A DNA stretch of 64,000 nt from Candidatus Obscuribacter sp. (GTDB lineage Bacteria > Cyanobacteriota > Vampirovibrionia > Obscuribacterales > Obscuribacteraceae), in assembly GCA_016718315.1 (NCBI GenBank), contig JADKDV010000004.1, positions 682,001 to 746,000 of the forward strand, read 5' to 3'. Shown here piece by piece: positions 34,579 to 42,927 of the stretch (within the stretch, counting starts at the first letter, position 1; each line of letters begins with the position of its first letter). A program made the position numbers and the translations under genes. The notes beneath the pieces were generated by a model. That model saw nothing but the letters and a program-made list of their open reading frames with translations, was not told the origin of the DNA and did no database searches.

Positions 34579-35634
34579 ATGTCAATGCAATTAGCAAAGT
34601 TTTCCAGTCGTTTGTCTTTCTTGTATCTAACTAGATTATCTACGAGCTTATGTATTGGTACGCTACTGCTGATGCCGATTGCAGCGGCGCGACCACAGCT
34701 GGTTGATCCAAGTGGGACTGTTGCTGGCGAGACTGGTAGTGCTCAATCTGGTCAAAGTTACGCCACTCCAGGAGGAGTTATTTATCCGGATAAGCCATCT
34801 AAGTCTGGTACTAGTGTGCCAAAGGATGCTTTGCCACCCGCGCAAATTACGCCCGCCGAAGAGTCCAGCATAGAGAGACTCAAGTGTGCTGTTGAGCCCC
34901 GTGAGCAAATTCAGAAGTATTTGAAGACTCTCAAGTTTGTCCCTGAGCGTCAATCTCTCAGTCGTGCCAAGTTGCAGTTTATTGATAGTGTGGCTTTGCA
35001 GCAGGCTTTCCCGGATAGTCTCTTTTATGTATTGCGCTTCCCTCAGTGGCCATTGCCTATTGATCCGCCGCAGCCTCTCGGTAACAACAATATATTTGTG
35101 ATAGCAAAGGACAGCAAACTATCCGCTCCGATTACAAGTATTGAGCAGTTAAAGCCGTATCTAGTCAAAAACTCAAAGCCGACTGTCAGTGCAGCCAATT
35201 GTCGCACTCTCCTGGAGGGGTCTATGGCTCTGGTGCAAGAGCTGGTGCAAGATGGTATGTATCAGTTTGAAATTGACAAACATACTTTGAGCATTGACCA
35301 TACAGCACGCGGACGAGTGGCGAGCGGTCAGATCAAAGCACTGCCCAATGGTGGCAATGGCGGAGCCGTCTTTGTAACACTCCAGTTTGGTTTGAAGTCT
35401 GAATTAACCGGTCTGGATTGTCAGTCTAAGCTTGTTGATGGGATGAGACCAATTTGTCAGTCTACCAAGCTACTGGACGCTGATCCCATCGTGCGCAAAA
35501 TGGCTGAGAAAGACCTGCTGATAATGGGTCGGTCGGCTGGTGACTATCTGCAATGGCAAAGAGAGCAAGTCAGTCCAGAGCTAAAGGTCGAAATAGATCG
35601 AGTCTGGGCGAGAATTGTCAAAGAAGGTAGATGA
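34579..35634 (+). CDS. Secreted hypothetical protein
   Basis: 351 residues with an N-terminal signal (LSTSLCIGTLLLMPIAAA), a Pro/Ser/Gly-rich linker of about 60 residues, and a mixed domain. The domain has VALQQAFPDSLFYVLRFPQWPLPIDPP and a late LLDADPIVRKMAEKDLLIMGRSAGDYLQWQR segment that looks like a HEAT-type helix pair. I do not recognise the family. Its 70-base distance from the serine hydrolase suggests possible co-expression. Confidence 0.6.
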   Translation: MSMQLAKFSSRLSFLYLTRLSTSLCIGTLLLMPIAAARPQLVDPSGTVAGETGSAQSGQSYATPGGVIYPDKPSKSGTSVPKDALPPAQITPAEESSIERLKCAVEPREQIQKYLKTLKFVPERQSLSRAKLQFIDSVALQQAFPDSLFYVLRFPQWPLPIDPPQPLGNNNIFVIAKDSKLSAPITSIEQLKPYLVKNSKPTVSAANCRTLLEGSMALVQELVQDGMYQFEIDKHTLSIDHTARGRVASGQIKALPNGGNGGAVFVTLQFGLKSELTGLDCQSKLVDGMRPICQSTKLLDADPIVRKMAEKDLLIMGRSAGDYLQWQREQVSPELKVEIDRVWARIVKEGR

Positions 35635-35715
35635 GTGCCATGCGAGCTGTGCCAGCCTGATAGCGGCTCGTCTGGTTGTAGGCTTTGACTGAAGTATTTT
35701 GCTTTTTCAATAACG

Positions 35716-36531
35716 CTATCTGTGATGAATAGGGTCTGCGATGGCTTCATACTGCATTTCTGCGCGCATAGTACGGATTTTCTCAAGAGCTGCGCTTGCC
35801 GATTGGTATCGTTCGTTAAGTTCAAGAGCTGTGCATCGAGCCAAAAATGTGTTGATCGATTGGGTCAATCCAGTTTGCAGATCGACCTGCGAGGTCTCTA
35901 GTGGCGTAGGGTCCTTGCCGGTTAATAAAAAATAGCTTGTGCACCCCAATGAGTAAATATCGCTTTGCGGAGCTGATTTGCCGCGGATTTGTTCGGGGGC
36001 CATGTAGGATTGTTTGCCGACCATAGTGCCAGTGGCGGTGCCAACAAAAGCATTGGCTGCTCCAAAGTCAATTAATACCAGGCTTCCGTCTATACGCAAA
36101 ACAAGGTTATCTGGCGTTAGATCTCGGTGCATTATGGGTGGATTCTGGTTGTGTAAGTAGTCCAGAATTTCGCAAATTTGCTCTAACCAATTGAGAACAA
36201 ACTCCGCCGGTTGAGGACCTCTTTCTTTTACGAAGCGCCGCAAATCGAGTCCGTCTATGTACTCAATAATTTCATAGTGATGATCATTCTCTACAAAGTG
36301 ATCGAGTACCTTTGCTATATTTGGATGGTCTAACTTGCTCAATAGAAATGCTTCTCGATTGAATAGTTCTAGAGCTTTATCTTTTAGTGCTTGTGGCGAG
36401 TTTTTTGGAATTACGGCTTCTTTGACAATAATGTGTACTTCTTGTGAGTCTTGCGCTGAGTATATTGCGGCGGAGCCGCCGCAGGCAGCTAGTTCTGAAA
36501 TCGTAATTGAGCCGTTCCTTAGTTTGTGTCC
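35716..36531 (-). CDS. Ser/Thr protein kinase domain, 3' half of a frameshifted gene
   Basis: The reading frame is open from 36531 and has no normal start codon upstream. It encodes a whole Hanks-type kinase: Gly-loop LAACGGSAAIYSAQD, Lys in VHIIVKEAV, the catalytic loop MHRDLTPDN (Thr in place of the usual Lys), DFG in LIDFGAAN, and APEQIRG. The preceding frame (36519-37226) encodes a membrane region and ends exactly where this frame begins. The intact paralogue at 37213-38595 has both parts fused, with TELWLKEL matching TSLWDEEF at the junction. One missing base in the GGCGG run at about 36530-36534 therefore splits one gene of about 500 codons. If translated alone, an ATT after AAGGA near 36506 would be needed. 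Confidence 0.75.
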   Translation of the reverse strand, partial: GHKLRNGSITISELAACGGSAAIYSAQDSQEVHIIVKEAVIPKNSPQALKDKALELFNREAFLLSKLDHPNIAKVLDHFVENDHHYEIIEYIDGLDLRRFVKERGPQPAEFVLNWLEQICEILDYLHNQNPPIMHRDLTPDNLVLRIDGSLVLIDFGAANAFVGTATGTMVGKQSYMAPEQIRGKSAPQSDIYSLGCTSYFLLTGKDPTPLETSQVDLQTGLTQSINTFLARCTALELNERYQSASAALEKIRTMRAEMQYEAIADPIHHR

Positions 36532-37226
36532 GCCTGTAGAGGGACAAATAGTGTTGGCGAATAACGAGTGGAGAATTCTTCGTCCCAGAGACTTGTGAAA
36601 TCTTGAAAATTGATTTGTTTGATTCCGCTTACAGTAGGAAACTCTAGTGCTACTTCATTTATTGGTGGTGTAAAAGTTGCTCCAGGTGCGCTATTTACTA
36701 TGGCGTAAACTAGTTTTTTGAGGTCTAGTTGATCAATATCTTTGAGGCTAATATGTATGTTGAATTGCTCGTGGGTGTGGTCTTCTTCGAAAGTGAGAAC
36801 AAGCTGGTCAGCTTTTTCTATTTTCTCGTTGCTCCTTGAAAATGCAACACGGATGAGATTGTCCCAGTTCCAGGTAAGGCGCCAGCCGCTTGCCATGAAA
36901 TAGATTGCCGGTAAAGTTAGACTGTTTTTGCGCAGGATAAACTCAGATTTTAGTTGGACCAAGAGCAAACTTGTATATGCTACTAGTAATGCAAATGCCA
37001 GTAGGCAGCCTTGCAAAGTCAGGACTGAAAAGGACTGCTTTGTTAAAAGGACTACCAATGAAAAGACCAGGAAGGCGGCAGCGCACAGAGAATTTGGCAG
37101 TAAGAATCTGAGCCAAAAATTGCTAAGCTTTTCGTGGGGTTGTTTATGAGCAATGTTGAAAACAGAGTCTTGTTCTTCTGGAGAAATGAAAAGCTGGTTG
37201 TTTTTGTCGGATTCAGAGTTTTCCAA
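36519..37226 (-). CDS. Membrane and linker region of the frameshifted kinase, 5' half
   Basis: 235 residues with two membrane helices (LCAAAFLVFSLVVLL and VLTLQGCLLAFALLVAYTSLLLV) after a polar N-terminus, then a PH-like beta domain (NSLTLPAIYFMASGWRLTWNWDNLIRVAF). The same arrangement precedes the kinase in the neighbouring paralogue. The frame stops at TAA 36519-36521 just past the join with the kinase frame. The ATG overlaps the end of the paralogue upstream by 14 bases, so the two kinase genes form an operon and are probably co-regulated. Read together with 35716-36531 it makes one receptor-like kinase with the kinase at the C-terminus. Confidence 0.7.
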   Translation of the reverse strand: MENSESDKNNQLFISPEEQDSVFNIAHKQPHEKLSNFWLRFLLPNSLCAAAFLVFSLVVLLTKQSFSVLTLQGCLLAFALLVAYTSLLLVQLKSEFILRKNSLTLPAIYFMASGWRLTWNWDNLIRVAFSRSNEKIEKADQLVLTFEEDHTHEQFNIHISLKDIDQLDLKKLVYAIVNSAPGATFTPPINEVALEFPTVSGIKQINFQDFTSLWDEEFSTRYSPTLFVPLQADTN

Positions 37227-38595
37227 GGGCCAACCTCATTTCTCTTAGATTTGGATACCTGGCAGTGGTATCGAGTGCGGTGGCATTGGAGACGATAGCA
37301 TCCATCTCCTCGCTCACCGTGCTCACAATTTGGTTTGGGTGCGATTGGCTTATCGGTTCTGGGTCCTGACCGGTGAGCAAGTAATAGAGTGTGCATCCAA
37401 CTGCATAAATGTCGCTGGATTCTCCCAGGATGCCTTTGAATTGCTCCGGAGACATATATGAATGCTTGCCTACTACTGTATTGGTTTTGTTGCGTGTTAA
37501 CTCTTGTGATGCGTCAAAGTCCAGTACTTTTAGTTTCTCGTTTTTGTCGAGCATTATATTGTCTGGTGTAAAGTCTCCATGCACTATAGGTGGGGAGAGA
37601 TCGTGTAAATATATGAGTGTGCTGCACATGGCAATTCCAAGTTGGGCAACTCTTGCGCAAGGCAATGGTCCTGACTGCGCGATGAGTTGCCTCAGGGTAA
37701 TGCCGTCAATGTATTCAATAGCCAGGTAGCCTCGCATGTCTTCAATGAAGAAATCATACAGCTGAACAATATTAGGGCAATTGATGCGCCTTAAAATGGC
37801 TACTTCTTTGATCAGAGCATCTGTTGCGTGTTTTAGACCTCTATCATTGTCCGGTAAGATTAGCTCTTTGATGACTACTTGTGGAGGTAGCTCTATCGTC
37901 GCGTCTGGAGAGCGTGTGTCTGCAAGATATGCCGTGCCTTGCCCTCCGCCGCTTAGTACTCTCTGGATGGTGTAGGTATCATTCAGTAGAGTACCTTGGG
38001 ACAAAACCTGGTTTTGCCTCAGTCGCTTCTCTGATTTTGCACCTGTAAGTTCTTTTAGCCAGAGTTCTGTGTAGGTTGCTATGGACTCTGATTTAGTTAG
38101 TTTTGCGTCTCCTATGATTTCGGCATGGGGCGCCCATGTGCGCACACACGAAATCAGCGTGGTCGAATCCATGGTTTCTTTCACATCGTTCCAGAGAATA
38201 AGAACGTTTGAACCGTCTTTGAAGGCGAAATATACATAGTTAGGAATGAGGCTTAGTTTGCGTTGGCGGATTTCAACCTTTGTAAGCCAATCCCAGGGCA
38301 TTATTGCATCAAGTCGGGTATCCCTTATGTCGAGACCCTTTGCCTTTAACTCAAGTTCTGAGCGAGAGCTACCGTCCATCGTAACGCCACCGGTAAACAG
38401 GTATAAAAATGCGCCCGCTAGCAAGGAAAATATTTCAAGGTACAAAGCTAGTTCAGACTTTGTTGTGAGCAAAAGACCCAAAGGAATTGATAGCGCTGGA
38501 GCTATCAGGCAGAAGGACCAGATTTTGTCGATGTCCTCAATATTTTCTGGCTTCAGAAGCGGATATTGTGTTTGTTTTTTGACTTCTGTCTTCAT
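37213..38595 (-). CDS. Membrane-linked Ser/Thr protein kinase with unusual catalytic loop
   Basis: 460 residues. The N-terminal 75 residues contain two membrane helices (SFCLIAPALSIPLGLLL and IFSLLAGAFLYLFTGGV), followed by a beta-rich PH-like region to about residue 150 and a kinase domain from about 180. The Gly loop is VLSGGGQGTAYLAD and the Lys is in QVVIKEL. The catalytic loop reads VHGDFTPDNIML, so the HRD Arg is replaced by Gly and the loop Lys by Thr. The DFG reads DFD. The key Asp residues remain, so activity is possible but atypical. It is the first gene of a two-kinase operon; the second is a paralogue. The protein seems to be a membrane kinase signalling inward, but its ligand is unknown. 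Confidence 0.8.
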   Translation of the reverse strand: MKTEVKKQTQYPLLKPENIEDIDKIWSFCLIAPALSIPLGLLLTTKSELALYLEIFSLLAGAFLYLFTGGVTMDGSSRSELELKAKGLDIRDTRLDAIMPWDWLTKVEIRQRKLSLIPNYVYFAFKDGSNVLILWNDVKETMDSTTLISCVRTWAPHAEIIGDAKLTKSESIATYTELWLKELTGAKSEKRLRQNQVLSQGTLLNDTYTIQRVLSGGGQGTAYLADTRSPDATIELPPQVVIKELILPDNDRGLKHATDALIKEVAILRRINCPNIVQLYDFFIEDMRGYLAIEYIDGITLRQLIAQSGPLPCARVAQLGIAMCSTLIYLHDLSPPIVHGDFTPDNIMLDKNEKLKVLDFDASQELTRNKTNTVVGKHSYMSPEQFKGILGESSDIYAVGCTLYYLLTGQDPEPISQSHPNQIVSTVSEEMDAIVSNATALDTTARYPNLREMRLALGKL

Positions 38596-38766
38596 CTAGA
38601 CTGCTTGAGTGTTTGCTGGTTGAGTTTGTTTTTGATGACTTCCTGTCTTGCGGCATGGAGCTTTTGGCTTTTGGTTGGGTAAATTGTGGTTTTGTCGGTA
38701 AATTAGCCTCAAGTTTTATATTGTACGTAAAGGTATAATGCATTACCAGCCTTAAAAGAGTGATTC

Positions 38767-39516
38767 ATGTTTCAACAGTACATAGCCGTCGGCGACTCCA
38801 TGAGTATTGACCAGTACCCGGCTATGGATGCCAAACGTACCGAAGACGGTGCCAGGGTCGATATCGGTGCGGCGGCATTGTTGCATCACAATGATGACCG
38901 CTTGTTTCCTGAGTTTGCTGGCAACGATCTGCCAGCCATGTTTAGCGGCATCAAGTTTGTCTCCAAAGCTTTTGATGGTGCAACATGTGATGATTTTTTG
39001 ACTACCACTGCCCAGAGTGCTCTCGGTGAGCTGTCTCATGGTCGTGCCCTGGTTACTCTATCTATTGGTGGCAATGATTTGCTCGATGCGCACAGACTCA
39101 GTGCTCGCGGTGATCGGCAGACTCTCATGACCCGTTGTACAGAAGCGCAGTCTAATTACGATAGAGTCGTTAGCACCATCCGTGATACCTTACCCAATTG
39201 CGTGCTTGTACTCACCACGATATATGATCCAACCGATGGCACAGGCGTTTTGCCTACTACTTCGCCATTATATGACAGCACTTTTCCTATAGATTTACTC
39301 TTGGAGTTTAATAGCTTTATCAGAGGTTGCGCTAGCTCCAGAGACATTCTTGTGGCAGATGTGCACAAGCATTTTGTTGGTCATGGAGCTAACTGCGGTT
39401 CGGCTGATCAATTCTGGTTTTGGCCACCGAGTCCCATTGAGCCCAGTCACCGCGGTGCTAGCGAGATCCGGCGGGTGTGGTTAGATACTATCAAGGCTTA
39501 TGTAGCGCTGGGTTGA
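38767..39516 (+). CDS. GDSL/SGNH-family hydrolase
   Basis: A 249-residue protein with all SGNH blocks: VGDSMSIDQYPA at the N-terminus (nucleophile Ser), a Gly around ATCDDF, SIGGNDLLD (block III), and IEPSHRGASEI with the catalytic His at the end. There is no signal peptide, so it is probably cytoplasmic. SGNH enzymes are esterases, lipases or deacetylases; the natural substrate cannot be told. The gene stands alone between divergent neighbours. Confidence 0.85.
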   Translation: MFQQYIAVGDSMSIDQYPAMDAKRTEDGARVDIGAAALLHHNDDRLFPEFAGNDLPAMFSGIKFVSKAFDGATCDDFLTTTAQSALGELSHGRALVTLSIGGNDLLDAHRLSARGDRQTLMTRCTEAQSNYDRVVSTIRDTLPNCVLVLTTIYDPTDGTGVLPTTSPLYDSTFPIDLLLEFNSFIRGCASSRDILVADVHKHFVGHGANCGSADQFWFWPPSPIEPSHRGASEIRRVWLDTIKAYVALG

Positions 39517-39674
39517 TGATCTATTGTTGATGTCTCTCAGCGCTATCATCTCGCTTTTTTGCGTGCAGTAGTCCATTAAGATTGTATCTTGCTGCCACTT
39601 TATTTAAAGCGAGTGTCTGAAAGTCCAGTCTGGACATTTGCCTAAACCCAGGTCTGATCACGGGTTTTAGGGTA

Positions 39675-39703
39675 TTGTCAATTTGGTGTAAAGATGCTAG
39701 GAT
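39675..39703 (+). promoter_or_regulatory. Sigma70-type promoter of the carbonic anhydrase-bestrophin operon
   Basis: TTGTCA at 39675-39680, a 17-base spacer, and TAGGAT at 39698-39703. This would give a leader of roughly 170 bases before the ATG at 39883. The remaining part of the 366-base gap holds nothing else I can support. Confidence 0.45.
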
Positions 39704-39882
39704 GCAAATATGCAGAAATATGAATATGTGCATGCTGATGTGTTCATGATTTTTTGGAGTGCCTAATGGGCAAAATCTTACCGAACGGTTAGTGTTGCTG
39801 TGTGGCGAAGGTGGTTGTTGTCAACCGGGCGGTTAAGGTTGGACTGCCTGGATTACAACTGGAAGTCAATAGGAGTATTGAG

Positions 39883-40554
39883 ATGCAGAAGTTGATTACA
39901 GGCGTGCATGATTTTCAAAACAGAGTATTTGATAAGCATCGCGAATTGTTTGAAAGACTCTCGCAGGGACAAAATCCAGAAGCGCTATTTATCACATGCT
40001 CGGACTCGCGCATCAATCCCAACATGATCACGCAGACCCAGCCTGGCGACTTGTTTATCTTGCGTAACGCCGGCAACATAGTCCCCCCCTTCGGTGCCAC
40101 CAATGGTGGAGAGGCCGGTACCATTGAGTTTGCTGTCTCTGCCCTTGGTGTGCGCGATATCATCGTCTGTGGCCACTCGCTGTGCGGAGCTATGAAGGGT
40201 ATATTGGACCCAGATAGCTTAAAAGACCTGCCCAGTGTTGCTGGGTGGCTCTCTCACGCTCAGTCGACCTCACGCATAATCAAAGAAAATTACTGTGACC
40301 TAGGTCTTACTGACGAGCAGTTTTTGAGTGTTGCAATCCAGGAAAACGTCCTTGTCCAAATAGACAATCTCAGGACCCACCCAGCTGTGTCAGCTCGCCT
40401 TGCTAGAGGCGCCATCAATCTCCATGCCTGGACTTACAAAATGGAGACAGGCGAAGTCTTTTGCTACAGCCACGAGTGCGGACAATTCTTGCCAATCGAG
40501 GAGGTTAGCGTTGCTTTACCAAACACCGAAAAACGATTTGCCTACGCGATTTGA
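39883..40554 (+). CDS. Beta-class carbonic anhydrase
   Basis: Interconverts CO2 and bicarbonate. I start it at ATG 39883 because AGGAG lies 7 bases upstream; a GTG at 39802 would add 27 residues without a family match. The 223-residue protein has the zinc ligands Cys39, His98 and Cys101 and the Asp41-Arg43 dyad of ITCSDSRINP, plus LRNAGNIVPP and FAVSALGVRDIIVCGHSLCGAM, so the enzyme should be active. No signal peptide is present, so it acts in the cytoplasm. The next gene starts inside its last 44 bases with its own strong ribosome binding site and encodes a bestrophin channel, which suggests linked bicarbonate/CO2 handling. Confidence 0.93.
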   Translation: MQKLITGVHDFQNRVFDKHRELFERLSQGQNPEALFITCSDSRINPNMITQTQPGDLFILRNAGNIVPPFGATNGGEAGTIEFAVSALGVRDIIVCGHSLCGAMKGILDPDSLKDLPSVAGWLSHAQSTSRIIKENYCDLGLTDEQFLSVAIQENVLVQIDNLRTHPAVSARLARGAINLHAWTYKMETGEVFCYSHECGQFLPIEEVSVALPNTEKRFAYAI

Positions 40555-41500
40555 CGCGTCTTGGATAGAATTTTGGCGTCAAGCATTTACCTTTCATGGA
40601 TCGATAACTCCGCACATTTTGCCTAACGTATTTTGTGTGGGTTTGATTTCTTATTTGATTTGTTTGCTTTCAGGCTATGTTAAACAAAACTTTGGACTAG
40701 ATCTTTCTTTAGAAATAGCTCCGTATGAGCTTACCGGTGCTGCCCTTGGTTTGCTCCTGGTACTCAGAACTAACTCTGGATATGAGAGGTGGTGGGAGGC
40801 TAGAAAACTCTGGGGAGGAATAGTCAATCAATCCAGAAACTTTGTTATTAACTGTCTGAATCACGGACCTGATGACGATCAATGGCGTTGCCAAATAGTG
40901 AGTTGGACAATCACTTTTTGCCATACAGCAAGGCACAACCTTAGATCAGAAAAACCAGGAATTGAGTTGGTTAGTTTGATTGGTCAAAGCGGTCAAGAAG
41001 CGCTGTTGACTTGTAATCATATGCCTTCATTTGTGGCAATGACGATGGGCCAGCTGTTAAGGAAGGCGCTGGACAGTGGGCAAATGAGTGAATTCGCTTT
41101 TATCCAAGCTGATCGAGAGAGATGTCTTTTGATTGATCATGTAGGCGGGTGCGAGCGTATACAAAAAACTCCGCTAGCGCTCGCTTATTCGATTAAAATA
41201 AGGCGTTTCATTTCCATCTTTCTTTTCACACTACCATTTGCATTGACGCATCAATTAAATAGTGATTGGCTAGTGCCTCTGGTGGTTATGCTCGTTGCCT
41301 ATCCTTTATTCTCACTTGACCAGCTTGGTGTGGAGCTGCAAGAGCCATTCTCAATACAAAACCTGGGTCACCTGCCTCTTGGTAGCATATGTGATACCAT
41401 CGAAGACAATCTTCTGTCTTTGCAAGGAGATTACTTTAAGGTCGAGAATCTTGCCAAAGCCCAGCTGCAATTGTCTTTGCCGAGCTGTCAGATTCGTTGA
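40511..41500 (+). CDS. Bestrophin-family ion channel
   Basis: Bestrophins are pentameric channels; eukaryotic ones pass chloride and bicarbonate, and some algal members move bicarbonate for carbon concentration, while the characterised Klebsiella homologue passes cations. The 329-residue protein shows the family core: FDASWIEFWRQAFTFHGSITPHILPNVFCVGLISY, then GLLLVLRTNSGYERWWEARKLWGGIVNQSRN, the invariant block. A later hydrophobic pair (RFISIFLFTLPFAL, WLVPLVVMLVAYPLFSLDQLGVELQEPFS) completes it. The start is TTG at 40511, with GAGGAGG six bases upstream and inside the carbonic anhydrase gene. A far longer frame begins at 40400 in the wrong context. The 44-base overlap implies coupled translation. 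Confidence 0.9.
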   Translation: MLYQTPKNDLPTRFDASWIEFWRQAFTFHGSITPHILPNVFCVGLISYLICLLSGYVKQNFGLDLSLEIAPYELTGAALGLLLVLRTNSGYERWWEARKLWGGIVNQSRNFVINCLNHGPDDDQWRCQIVSWTITFCHTARHNLRSEKPGIELVSLIGQSGQEALLTCNHMPSFVAMTMGQLLRKALDSGQMSEFAFIQADRERCLLIDHVGGCERIQKTPLALAYSIKIRRFISIFLFTLPFALTHQLNSDWLVPLVVMLVAYPLFSLDQLGVELQEPFSIQNLGHLPLGSICDTIEDNLLSLQGDYFKVENLAKAQLQLSLPSCQIR

Positions 41501-41667
41501 TTTGCGCCAGGCACTCTAAACTGGCGCAGGTGTATCTTGAGACTGAACGAGGCTGCATTGGTGAAACAAATGGTCTAACGCTTAATTCCGTTGCTCTTTC
41601 GTTTGCCTTTTTATGCTGTGACTGAATACTGAAGTGCTGTTTTTTGACTTTTGGAGGAAGCAACTCC

Positions 41668-42861
41668 TTAGCAAGTAAGAAATATGCTGGCTACACCAAA
41701 CCCGCTAATATCGAGCTTGCTCGCTCCATCGAGAGCTAGTTGTGCCAGGCACTCTCCGATTGCTGGTGAATGCTTAAAGCCATGGCCTGAGCAAGGTGAG
41801 GCGATAATCGTATGATTGGAGCCAGGCAACTTGCCCATGACAAAGCGCGAATCATGGGTGTCTGTATACATGCACACGGCTGTGCGCAAGCAGGTCCTAC
41901 CGACACCATCAAAGCATTTGCTTACCTGGGCGTCGTAAATCTCATCGATAGCTGCTTGCGACACTTGTCTGTCGATAGTATCTGGTGTCACTATCTCATT
42001 AAACTTAGGGCTGGCCATTTTTAAGCCACCATCAGGACCGTCTATAGCGGGAAAACCATAGCTTGATGCTAAGTCTCCGTAGCCTTCCCAGATAAAGATG
42101 GGGAAGTGCCCAGGCTTGAAGTTTTGATAGTGCTCTTTTATGTCAAACCAGTACATCACCTGTCGCACTATTTTGAAGTAGTCACTTAATTTACTCAATC
42201 CACTCTGCTTGTTGAGCAGCTCTGGCAGCCACGGACCGGCTGTGATGATGAGTTGCTTTGCTGCGTACTCACCGATTGTGGTTTTGACAATGACGCCGTC
42301 GATTGTCTCTTTATAGCTCAGCACTTCCTCGCCGGTATGCACCGCCGCACCCATTGATTTTGCCACATCAATTTGAGTGCTGATGCACTTCTCTGGATAG
42401 AGTATTCCAGCCTCTGGCTCATAGTAGGCATACTCGTGAGCGGCTACTTTAAACGCTGGAAATCTCCTTTTGATGTCGATAGCATCGAGTATCTCATGTT
42501 TGATATGGTGCTCGGTTGCCGCCGCCACAGTGGTATCAAAGAAGTTTTGCACATGGTGCACGCCCTGGCTTTGTTTGTTTGAGATCATCAGCCCACCGCA
42601 GGCTAGCAGCAGTCTGTGCGCAGTTTTATCCTCTAGCTCTCTGATGATCTCGTATGAGCGCAATGCCAGCGGCGTGTACTCCACCCCCTCGCCGATTGCC
42701 TGTCTGGTGATGCGACTATCACCGTGACTGGAGCCCATGGTGTGAGGCGGGTCGTACTTGTCTATGCCGAGGACATTGTCTCCACGCTTTGCCAGTTGGT
42801 ACAGCGTAGCGCTGCCCATGGCTCCTAGTCCAAGCACGATTGTGTTGTAGCTTTTGGTCAC
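41668..42861 (-). CDS. solA: Monomeric sarcosine oxidase / N-methyl-L-tryptophan oxidase family
   Basis: A 397-residue flavoenzyme starting with GTG. The N-terminal GLGAMGSATLYQLAKRGDNVLGID is the FAD-binding Rossmann motif, and GSSHGDSRITRQAIGEGVEYTPLALRSYEI is typical of the SolA/MSOX family. The Cys in VCMYTDTHDSRFVMG matches the position that holds covalently bound FAD in these enzymes. They oxidatively demethylate N-methyl amino acids to formaldehyde, H2O2 and the amino acid. The exact substrate (sarcosine, N-methyltryptophan or another) cannot be decided from sequence. The gene symbol is given for family similarity, not proven function. Confidence 0.8.
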   Translation of the reverse strand: MTKSYNTIVLGLGAMGSATLYQLAKRGDNVLGIDKYDPPHTMGSSHGDSRITRQAIGEGVEYTPLALRSYEIIRELEDKTAHRLLLACGGLMISNKQSQGVHHVQNFFDTTVAAATEHHIKHEILDAIDIKRRFPAFKVAAHEYAYYEPEAGILYPEKCISTQIDVAKSMGAAVHTGEEVLSYKETIDGVIVKTTIGEYAAKQLIITAGPWLPELLNKQSGLSKLSDYFKIVRQVMYWFDIKEHYQNFKPGHFPIFIWEGYGDLASSYGFPAIDGPDGGLKMASPKFNEIVTPDTIDRQVSQAAIDEIYDAQVSKCFDGVGRTCLRTAVCMYTDTHDSRFVMGKLPGSNHTIIASPCSGHGFKHSPAIGECLAQLALDGASKLDISGFGVASIFLTC

Positions 42862-42927
42862 GTGATTATTCTCGCAAGAGGACGCGACCCAATTATAGCT
42901 GCATCAATTAGAGTGTTGCTGCGAGCA

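Noticed and set aside
40400..40511. Longer bestrophin start at 40400
   Set aside because: The extra residues are the antiphase of carbonic anhydrase, and the TTG at 40511 has a near-perfect Shine-Dalgarno.
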